Source: Chloroflexota bacterium
Lineage (GTDB): Bacteria; Chloroflexota; Anaerolineae; Anaerolineales; Villigracilaceae
Direction of reading: 5' to 3'
Length of the DNA stretch: 64,000 nucleotides
NCBI GenBank assembly: GCA_016235425.1
Contig: JACRLC010000016.1
Location: 1 to 64,000, forward strand
The notes under the pieces were generated by a model that was given only the letters and a program-made list of their open reading frames with translations, was not told the DNA's origin and searched no databases. Position 1 is the stretch's first letter. The number at the start of each line of letters is the position of its first letter. The position numbers and the translations under genes are program-made. Positions 34,635 through 42,446 of the stretch are shown here, piece after piece.

Positions 34635-37526
34635 ATGGATAATTCCATTCACACACATCGCTTCGATCAGCAAGGCCGCCAAACGCAGGAGCAAAGGCGT
34701 TCTGCTCTCATATCTGCGTTCGCGCTGATCACCGCGGCGCTCTTCACCATTGCGATCAGCGCCAGGGACGTTTTTAAACCGGGCACGGCCTGGCAGCATA
34801 ATGCCTCCTTCGTATCGCTTTTTGTATTTCTGCTCCTGGCCTTTTTTGCCGCGGCCCTGATCTGGCAGGGATCTCAAAGAAACGGCGTTTTACTGTTGTT
34901 GGGCAGTTTTCTCGCCCTGCTATTCGCCACCAACCTGCTCCTTGCGGAATTAAGCCTGCTGCTTGCGGTGCTGGCCGCCACACTTGCCATCGCAATATCG
35001 TTGATTACACTCTCCACCCGGCTGACCGGCATCCTGGCAATCGTTAGCCTGGTCATCAGTATTCTCATCGTCCTGATCGATTCGTTTCTCCCCATCAGCC
35101 GCCCGCCCGCCCTCGAACAAATCCGGACCACGCTTCCATACCTGGCAGGCGTCATCGTTTTCAGTTATGCCGTTGTGCTGGTTTACCAACAGAGGCGCAT
35201 CAGCCTCTTCCTTAAGTTCCCGCTTGCCATTCTTTCAGCCACGCTATTGGCTATCGCGGCGCTTGCCATTCAATCCAACCGTCTGCTTGAGCAAAGCCTT
35301 ACCGAACAGGAAAACCAGACCCTGCTGGGCATCGCGCACCAGGCCGCAAACTCATTGGACAACTTCATAAATTCAAACCTGGAGCTTGTCCGCACGCAGG
35401 CACAACTGCCGGATTTCTCCCTGCATCTAACGGCAGCTGCAACCGGTGAGGTCCTTGATCCAAGCGGCAAAGGAACCGAAGAGGAGGTTGCCGAAATCCT
35501 GCCGGGTTTTGCCCGCCGCGATCCGGTCTTTATCCTTTCCTATGCCCTGCTCGACTCCAAAGGTAATGTGATTCTGGATACCAATTCTGAAAATACGGGA
35601 CGAAACGAAAGCAAATTCTTACATTTCTCCCAGCCGAAGGAAGACGGCCTGCCATTTGTGTCCGACATACTTTACGACGAAGATAATGTCCGGGTGATCT
35701 ATTTCAGCGCCCCCGTCCGCAGTGAACAACACGAGTTCGTGGGTGTATTAAGGGTCAAATACAGCGCGGCGATACTGCAGCAAATCATCAACCAGTTCAA
35801 TAATGTGGCCGGCGGGCATTCAACCGCATCGCTGTTGGATGAAAATCTCTTCTTCCTGGCAGACGGAGCGGACGCGGCCTTGATTGGAAGAACCATCGAA
35901 TCGCCCACCGCAGAGTTGCTCACACAACTCACTGAGCAGAAAAGGCTTCCGCCCGATGCAGACAGTCTTTATATTAATAGCCTTTATATGGGGGCGGGCG
36001 ACCTCAGGGACGGTTTCCGAAACTTCGAAACCACAAATGTCTTTATTTCCGAAATTCACCTGCAAGAAACAGGCGAAATAACCAGCCTGGATCAAATCGC
36101 GGTTGATAAAATGGCCTCGCGCCCCTGGTTCGTAGCCTTCTCGCAAACACGTGAAGTTTTTCTCCACCCGGTAGCCGAGCAAAGGCGCGCCATTGCCGCC
36201 ACATCCATTGTGATTGCCATCATCGCGGCGGCCATTTCCATCACCGTTACCCGCTGGCTGACCTCGCCAATTGAACGCCTCAGCGCCACCGCCGACCAGA
36301 TCAGTAAGGGCGACCTGACCGCCCGCGCCAGCATCATCACCGAAGATGAGATCGGCCAGCTTGCTGAAACGTTCAACCGCATGACCGAACAATTGAACCA
36401 AACGCTTACCGGACTCGAACAACGTGTGGCCGACCGCACCGCCGACCTCGAAATGGCGAGACAAAATACGGAAAAGCGCGCCCGCGAACTTCAAATCATC
36501 GCCGAGATCTCCAGCACCATCACCAGCGAACAAAAACTGGATACGCTCCTGCCGCTCGTCACGCGGCTCGTCAGCGAAAGTTTCGATTTTTATCACGTCG
36601 GCATCTTCATGATCGACGAAACCAGGCAATTTGCCGCGCTTCAAGCCGCAAATAGTGAAGGTGGAAAAAATATGTTGTTGCGCGGACACAAGCTTGGGGT
36701 CGGCGCGACCGGCATTGTCGGTTACGTTGCCCAACATGGAGAGCCTCGCATCGCGCTGGACGTTGGAACGGATGCCGTTTTCTTCAACAATCCGGACCTC
36801 CCGAACACCCGCTCCGAAATGGCCCTGCCCCTTACTTCACGCCGCCAAACCATCGGCGTTCTAGACGTACAAAGCAATAAGCCGGGCGCGTTCACCGAAA
36901 ATGACGTGAAAACCCTGGGCATTCTCGCGGACCAGGTTGCCACGGCCATCGAAAACGCGCGCCTCTTCGCCCAAACCCAGCAGGCGCTCGCCGAATCACA
37001 GGCTTTGTACAGCCAGTACGTTCGTGAGAGCTGGGGAAGCCTCTCACAAGTTGAGGCAACGGTGGGCTATTACCACACGCTCACTGGAGGCCAAAAACTT
37101 GCTTCACCTGTGGAATCCCCGGAAATCCGGCAAGTGATGAATCGCGGAAGCATCACCGTATTGCATGCCGACGGGAACATAGAATCGCCGACCATCATCG
37201 TGCCGGTCAAATTACGCGGACAGGTGATCGGAACATTGAACATCAAGGCGCCCACCAAGGACCGCCAATGGTCGCAGGATGAAATCAACCTGGCGGAGGC
37301 CGTCTCGGAACGCCTCTCGCTTGCGCTTGAAAATGCCCGTCTGTTTGAAGAGACCACCCGGCGCGCGGAACGCGAACGCCTCGTTTCGGATATCACCACC
37401 AAGATCCGCGGCACCAACGACCCGCAGGAGATGATCCGAACCGCCGTGCAGGAATTACAACAAGCGCTGGGTGTAACCCGCGTCGAGATCGTACCTCAGA
37501 AGCTCTCCCCCCCACCGGATAGATAA
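34635..37526 (+). CDS. GAF array protein 11: multi-TM plus dCache, HAMP, GAF
   Basis: 963 residues. About six hydrophobic helices (~28-205), a further helix (~190-212), an extracytoplasmic Cache-type domain (~225-510, including SYALLDSKGNVILDTNSENTG), TM (~517-538), HAMP (~540-592), coiled coil with ADRTADL, consensus GAF (~620-775), half-GAF (~835-895, VPVKLRGQVIGTLNI) and tail (ITTKIRGT...MIRTAVQELQQAL). The layout is the same as protein 9, suggesting the two are duplicates. AAAGG precedes the start. It is the last array sensor before the ParA gene (18-nt gap). Confidence 0.87.
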   Translation: MDNSIHTHRFDQQGRQTQEQRRSALISAFALITAALFTIAISARDVFKPGTAWQHNASFVSLFVFLLLAFFAAALIWQGSQRNGVLLLLGSFLALLFATNLLLAELSLLLAVLAATLAIAISLITLSTRLTGILAIVSLVISILIVLIDSFLPISRPPALEQIRTTLPYLAGVIVFSYAVVLVYQQRRISLFLKFPLAILSATLLAIAALAIQSNRLLEQSLTEQENQTLLGIAHQAANSLDNFINSNLELVRTQAQLPDFSLHLTAAATGEVLDPSGKGTEEEVAEILPGFARRDPVFILSYALLDSKGNVILDTNSENTGRNESKFLHFSQPKEDGLPFVSDILYDEDNVRVIYFSAPVRSEQHEFVGVLRVKYSAAILQQIINQFNNVAGGHSTASLLDENLFFLADGADAALIGRTIESPTAELLTQLTEQKRLPPDADSLYINSLYMGAGDLRDGFRNFETTNVFISEIHLQETGEITSLDQIAVDKMASRPWFVAFSQTREVFLHPVAEQRRAIAATSIVIAIIAAAISITVTRWLTSPIERLSATADQISKGDLTARASIITEDEIGQLAETFNRMTEQLNQTLTGLEQRVADRTADLEMARQNTEKRARELQIIAEISSTITSEQKLDTLLPLVTRLVSESFDFYHVGIFMIDETRQFAALQAANSEGGKNMLLRGHKLGVGATGIVGYVAQHGEPRIALDVGTDAVFFNNPDLPNTRSEMALPLTSRRQTIGVLDVQSNKPGAFTENDVKTLGILADQVATAIENARLFAQTQQALAESQALYSQYVRESWGSLSQVEATVGYYHTLTGGQKLASPVESPEIRQVMNRGSITVLHADGNIESPTIIVPVKLRGQVIGTLNIKAPTKDRQWSQDEINLAEAVSERLSLALENARLFEETTRRAERERLVSDITTKIRGTNDPQEMIRTAVQELQQALGVTRVEIVPQKLSPPPDR

Positions 37527-37544
37527 CAGGATGGCGAGGCCAGT

Positions 37545-38333
37545 ATGACAAACATTATTGCTGTGTCGAATGAAAAAGGCGGCGTTGCAAAAACCACCAC
37601 CACCCTTTCGTTGGGTGCCGCGCTCGTGGAAGCGGGCCAGCGCGTGTTGTTGATCGACCTGGATGCCCAGGCCAATCTCACACTCGCGCTCGGGTATGAG
37701 CCGGGCGAAGCCGATACCACGTCGAGCAACGTGCTGATCGAAGCCATTCCTTTAATGAATGCGCATCGCAAGACCGACATCAAAAATCTCGATCTCATCC
37801 CGTCCAATGCGCGCATCGAATCAGCCGAACAGTTCCTGCCCGTACGCACGGGCTACACAACCATCCTGCGCCGCTCCATCGAGAAAGTCAAACCGCTGCC
37901 GTACGATTACATCCTTCTCGATTGCCCGCCCGCGCTGGGAGCCATCACCCTGAACGCCTTGAGCGCCGCCGACCTGCTTCTGATCCCAACGCAGGCTGAA
38001 TACTTTTCGGCATACGCCCTGCGGAACATGATGGGGCTGATCCGCCGTGTGCGTGAAGAAAGCAACACAAATCTCGCCTACCGCATCCTCGTCACCATGC
38101 TGGATCGCCGAAACCGGACCCACCGCAATATCCATGACCAGTTGCGCTCGACCTTTGGCGAAGGTGTTTTCAACACGGTCATCGAAATAGACACCAAACT
38201 GCGTGAAAGCCCGATCGCAGGACTTCCCATTACCCGTTACAAACCCGGAACGCGCGGCGCAGTGCAATATCGCGTCCTCGCCCAGGAGCTAATGGAATAT
38301 GCCAAAGAAACAGAAAATAGACAACCGGCTTAA
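37545..38333 (+). CDS. ParA/MinD-type ATPase
   Basis: 262 residues. The deviant Walker A is KGGVAKTTTT with signature Lys11 and Lys16, then DLDAQANLT and the Walker B strand ILLDCPP. The overall match is to chromosomal/plasmid ParA and its orphan relatives that position protein machines. No parB and no obvious parS site occur in the window. The gene is embedded between the sensor array and the hybrid kinase and overlaps the kinase gene by 35 nt. Orphan ParA proteins such as PpfA and ParC position chemoreceptor clusters in other bacteria, so a role in placing or partitioning this sensor array fits. That role is inference. Confidence 0.88.
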   Translation: MTNIIAVSNEKGGVAKTTTTLSLGAALVEAGQRVLLIDLDAQANLTLALGYEPGEADTTSSNVLIEAIPLMNAHRKTDIKNLDLIPSNARIESAEQFLPVRTGYTTILRRSIEKVKPLPYDYILLDCPPALGAITLNALSAADLLLIPTQAEYFSAYALRNMMGLIRRVREESNTNLAYRILVTMLDRRNRTHRNIHDQLRSTFGEGVFNTVIEIDTKLRESPIAGLPITRYKPGTRGAVQYRVLAQELMEYAKETENRQPA

Positions 38334-41300
38334 TAAGCTGTTTAAAGATATCCAACCCGAAGAGACTCCGTCGAAACCGAAGCGGACCAAGGTCACGCGT
38401 GAGGCGCCTGCCCCCGAATCTCCAACGCCTCCCAGCCCGGACCTCAAGCCTGTTTCCGCGTCTCCCAAGCCTAGTCCCATCCCGCGGCCTGTGACGCGCC
38501 AGGCTCCCACGCTCCCAGCAGCCGCGATGGCCCGTCAAGATACGTCAATCAGAGCCGGAGCAACCAGCCTGGAATTGAACTTTCAAGCCGGTCAACAGGA
38601 ATGGGCGACCCTTCAAATCGTGGACGAGGCCTCCCGCCGCACCTGGACGCAGGATGAGCAGATGCTTGTGAGGCAGGTGACGGATCAGCTCTCGCTTGCG
38701 CTTGAAAACGCGCACCTGTTTCAGGAAACACAATATCGCGCCGATGAACTCGCCACGCGCGCTGCGCACCTGAAAGCCGTATCGGAAATCAGCACCGTCA
38801 TTTCCACGATCCTCGACCTGCACGAACTTCTGCAAAGCACCGTGGACTTGATCCGGCAGCGCTTCGATTTTTACCATTGCCATATTTTCATTTTGAAGGA
38901 AGACCTAAAAACACTGGACGTGGAGGCTTGCGGCTGGGAGGAGGGCGATCCCCATGCCGGGACGCACGGAACGCGGGAGATTGATATTAATCAGCAGGTC
39001 TCGCTGGTAGCGCGCGCCGCGCGCACGCGCAAGCCGGTCATTGACAACGATGTCTCGACTAACCCGGGTTGGCTGGCGAATCCATACCTGCCGCGCGTTA
39101 AGTCGGAAATGGCCATTCCGGTCGTTTCGGGTGACAAGCTTTTGGGTGTATTGAACGTTCACTCGGACCAGCTCGATTTCTTCACCGAAGAAGATGCACT
39201 AATCCAAACCACCCTGGCGGCGCAGATTGCAGGCGCAATCGAAAACGCGCACCTATTTCAGGAAGTTCAACAACTTAACCAGGCCATTCAATCCAGCAAT
39301 GACTCAATCGTTACCACCGACATTGATGGCCGCATTCTCCAGGTAAACCCGGCATTTACCCGAATGTCCGGTTACACCGCGCAGGATGCGATTGGCAGGA
39401 CGCCTCGAATATTAAGTAGTGGAGTGCATTCACGCGAATTTTACAAGCAAATGTGGGCGGCGATTTTGGCCGGTGAGATTTGGCACGCCGAGCTAATCAA
39501 TAAACGCAAGGACGGCTCGCTCTACACGGTAGACCAAACCATCCTGCCCGTGCGCGACAACCAGGGAACCCTCACCGGCTTCCTGGCCCTCGAACGCGAC
39601 ATCACCGAAAGCAAGGAAGCCCAGGAAGCGCTGGCAAAATCCGAAGCAGACCTGCGCGCCCTGTTCGCAGGCATGGAAGATATAGTGCTTGTGGTGGACA
39701 AGGATACACGCTATGTTCGTATCGCGCCCACCAATCCATCCCGTCTTTTCCGCCCGCCGGAAGAACTGCTCGGCCAGCGCATGGATGAAATCCTGCCGCC
39801 TGAAACTCACGAGCCATTTAAAAAAGCCATCCATCAGGCCCTGAATACCGGAGAGACGGTCCAGATCGAATATGAATTGCCGGTTGGCGGGCAGACCTAC
39901 TGGTTCCTGGCAAGCATCTCCAGGCTGAGTGAAGACCAGGTCTTCTGGGTGGCGCGTGACATTACCGAGCGCAAAAAGGCCGAAGAGAACCTGACAAGAT
40001 TCAAACTCGGTATTGAGAACTCCGGCGATGCCATCTTTATGACGGATGTGGATGGCACAATCATTTATGCAAACAGCGCCTTCGAAAAGGTATATGGATA
40101 CAAGCCGGAGGAAGTGATCGGCAAGAATCCACGTATCATCAAATCCGGATTGATCGCGCAGGAGCAGTATGAACAATTCTGGGGAGCCCTGCTCTCCAAA
40201 CAGACCGTCACGGGAGAACTTGTCAATAAGACAAAAGACGGTCAGCTTAAATCAATCGCCGGCACGAACAGCCCGATTTTGGACGCCAAGGAAAACATTC
40301 TCGGCTTCCTTGCTGTACATCATGACATCACCGACCGTAAACTGGCGGAAGAGGCGTTACAGAAGCATAATAATTACCTCGCCGCCTCGGCAGAGATCGG
40401 CCGGCTGGTCACTTCCACGCTCGACCTGAATACGATCTTTACCCGGACCGTGAACCTGATCAACGAACGCTTCGGCTTTTACCACGCCGCCATATTCACC
40501 GTTGAAGAGACCGGCTTCAATGCGGTTCTGCGGGAAGGAACAGGAAAAGCGGGCGCGGAGATGAAACAAAGGAAGCACCGCCTGGCATTGGATACCAGGT
40601 CAATTGTAGGAAAGGTGTCGCTCGAGGGCAACGCGGTGGTGGTAAATAACACCGCCATCGACCCGGTCCATAAGCCAAACCCCCTGCTTCCCGATACGCG
40701 CGCAGAAGCCGCCATCCCGATGCGTGTTGGCAACCGCATCATCGGCGCGATCGACATCCAATCCAACGTTGTGGATGCGTTTGCCAAGGATGAGATCGCG
40801 GTATTGCAAACGCTGGCTGACCAGGTCGCCATCGCCATTGATAACGCCCGCTCGTATGAACTCTCACAGCAAGCCGTTATGGAGATGCGCGAGATCGACC
40901 GGTTGAAGAGCCAGTTCCTCGCCAACATGAGCCATGAACTCCGCACACCGTTGAACTCGATCATCGGCTTCTCGCGCGTGATCTTGAAAGGCATCGACGG
41001 CCCGGTGACCGAACTACAGCAACAAGACCTGACCGCCATCTACAATTCCGGCCAGCACCTGCTCGGGCTCATCAATGACATTCTCGACCTCTCCAAGATC
41101 GAAGCAGGCAAGATGGAACTGGCCTTCGACGAAGTCAACATGGCGGATGTTACGAACAGCGTGCTCTCCACCATGACCGGCCTGATCAAGGATAAGCCGA
41201 TCATGCTGAAACGCATCATTCAACCGGACCTGCCGCCGGTTCGCGCAGATGCAATCCGCATCCGCCAGGTGATGATCAACCTGCTGTCCAATGCCGCCAA

Positions 41301-42372
41301 GTTCACGGATGAAGGCGACATCGTCATCGAAGTTGGGATCAAGCCGAACGCCTCTGGCCGCCCGGAACTCATGGTCAGCGTGACAGACAGCGGCCCCGGC
41401 ATCGACCCGAAGGATCAAGGCAAGCTCTTCCAGGCCTTCTCGCAGGTGGATGACTCGCCCACCCGCCGAACCGGTGGAAGCGGACTTGGTCTCTCGATCA
41501 GCCAGCACCTCGTCCAAATGCACGGCGGCGCCATCGGCGTGGATAGCGCGGTCGGCAGGGGAAGCACTTTCTACTTTACGCTTCCGCTTTATCACAAGGA
41601 AAAGGAAGTTGACATTTCGAATGGCGGCAAAGTGATCCTTGCCATTGACGACGACCCGCAGGTGATCGGGCTGTACGAAAGATACCTCCACCCACAGGGT
41701 TACCAGGTGATCCCGCTCACCGATCCCTCACGCGCGGTGGACCGCGCCCGCCAGCTAAAACCCTTTGCGATAACGCTCGATATCATGATGCCCGGCATAG
41801 ACGGCTGGCAGGTGTTGAACAGTTTGAAATCGGACGCGGAAACGCGCGAAATCCCTGTGATCATTTGCAGTATCATCGAAGACCAGGAAAAAGGATTCAG
41901 CCTGGGCGCGGCGGATTACCTCGTCAAACCGATTCTGGAGGAAGACCTCGTCAACACGCTGGATCGGTTGAATGCAGACGGTTCCATCCGCGAAGTCCTC
42001 GTCATTGACGACAACCCCAGCGACCTGCGGCTGATCGGCAAGATGCTCAACGATGACGGACGATACAAACCCATCCTTGCGGAAGGCGGCATAAAAGGCT
42101 GGGAGATCATCTCGTCAAAGTCGCCGCCTCATGCCGTGATCCTCGACCTGTTCATGCCCGACATGGACGGTTTCAACATCCTCGAAAACATGCGCTCCGA
42201 TAAAAAACTGTGCGACATTCCAGTCATCGTCATCAGCGGCATGGAACTGACCGCCGAACAAAAGGAGCAATTGTCCGAATTCGGCCAGCGCCTGCTCACA
42301 AAAGGAATGTTCAACGAGAAGGAATTATTCACAACGATTCAACGTTCCCTGCAAAGAATGCCAAATAAGTAA
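38299..42372 (+). CDS. Hybrid histidine kinase: GAF, three PAS, GAF, HisKA, HATPase, two receivers
   Basis: 1357 residues and no transmembrane segment. The N-terminus (1-20) is basic and contains NRLNKLFKDIQPEE, resembling the short LGKGLxALF-type peptide with which ParB proteins activate ParA. A Pro-rich, probably disordered stretch follows (~20-75). Then come a half-GAF (~85-150) like that of the array proteins, GAF (~160-325), PAS x3 (~325-445, 450-565, 565-680), GAF (~695-850), HisKA with His879 (MSHELRTPLN), HATPase (to ~1105), REC1 (Asp1161) and REC2 (Asp1283). It is the only protein of the unit with a kinase domain and is therefore the candidate output for the eleven sensors. It overlaps parA by 35 nt, so both are translated together. 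Confidence 0.92.
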   Translation: MPKKQKIDNRLNKLFKDIQPEETPSKPKRTKVTREAPAPESPTPPSPDLKPVSASPKPSPIPRPVTRQAPTLPAAAMARQDTSIRAGATSLELNFQAGQQEWATLQIVDEASRRTWTQDEQMLVRQVTDQLSLALENAHLFQETQYRADELATRAAHLKAVSEISTVISTILDLHELLQSTVDLIRQRFDFYHCHIFILKEDLKTLDVEACGWEEGDPHAGTHGTREIDINQQVSLVARAARTRKPVIDNDVSTNPGWLANPYLPRVKSEMAIPVVSGDKLLGVLNVHSDQLDFFTEEDALIQTTLAAQIAGAIENAHLFQEVQQLNQAIQSSNDSIVTTDIDGRILQVNPAFTRMSGYTAQDAIGRTPRILSSGVHSREFYKQMWAAILAGEIWHAELINKRKDGSLYTVDQTILPVRDNQGTLTGFLALERDITESKEAQEALAKSEADLRALFAGMEDIVLVVDKDTRYVRIAPTNPSRLFRPPEELLGQRMDEILPPETHEPFKKAIHQALNTGETVQIEYELPVGGQTYWFLASISRLSEDQVFWVARDITERKKAEENLTRFKLGIENSGDAIFMTDVDGTIIYANSAFEKVYGYKPEEVIGKNPRIIKSGLIAQEQYEQFWGALLSKQTVTGELVNKTKDGQLKSIAGTNSPILDAKENILGFLAVHHDITDRKLAEEALQKHNNYLAASAEIGRLVTSTLDLNTIFTRTVNLINERFGFYHAAIFTVEETGFNAVLREGTGKAGAEMKQRKHRLALDTRSIVGKVSLEGNAVVVNNTAIDPVHKPNPLLPDTRAEAAIPMRVGNRIIGAIDIQSNVVDAFAKDEIAVLQTLADQVAIAIDNARSYELSQQAVMEMREIDRLKSQFLANMSHELRTPLNSIIGFSRVILKGIDGPVTELQQQDLTAIYNSGQHLLGLINDILDLSKIEAGKMELAFDEVNMADVTNSVLSTMTGLIKDKPIMLKRIIQPDLPPVRADAIRIRQVMINLLSNAAKFTDEGDIVIEVGIKPNASGRPELMVSVTDSGPGIDPKDQGKLFQAFSQVDDSPTRRTGGSGLGLSISQHLVQMHGGAIGVDSAVGRGSTFYFTLPLYHKEKEVDISNGGKVILAIDDDPQVIGLYERYLHPQGYQVIPLTDPSRAVDRARQLKPFAITLDIMMPGIDGWQVLNSLKSDAETREIPVIICSIIEDQEKGFSLGAADYLVKPILEEDLVNTLDRLNADGSIREVLVIDDNPSDLRLIGKMLNDDGRYKPILAEGGIKGWEIISSKSPPHAVILDLFMPDMDGFNILENMRSDKKLCDIPVIVISGMELTAEQKEQLSEFGQRLLTKGMFNEKELFTTIQRSLQRMPNK

Positions 42373-42380
42373 GTATTTTG

Positions 42381-42421
42381 TTCTTGTTCAGGATGCCGTT
42401 ATACTGCATCCTGAACAAGAA
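42381..42421. repeat. Perfect 16-bp-stem hairpin upstream of the threonine synthase gene
   Basis: Arms 42381-42396 and 42406-42421 are fully complementary, with a 9-nt loop. No T-run follows on the plus strand (the next bases are AACAAATTC). It lies between the kinase stop and the ribosome site of the next gene. It could be an RNA-stability or processing element rather than a terminator. Confidence 0.75.
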
Positions 42422-42446
42422 AACAAATTCAAGGAGAATCTTTTCT

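Noticed and set aside
12330-37526. Array proteins as phytochromes or cyclic-nucleotide phosphodiesterases
   Set aside because: GAF domains lack an evident bilin-binding Cys context, and no PHY, PDE, GGDEF or cyclase domain follows in any of them.
37545-38333. Chromosome or plasmid partition locus (ParABS)
   Set aside because: No ParB and no recognised parS site nearby; the gene sits within a signalling operon, so an orphan ParA is the better reading.
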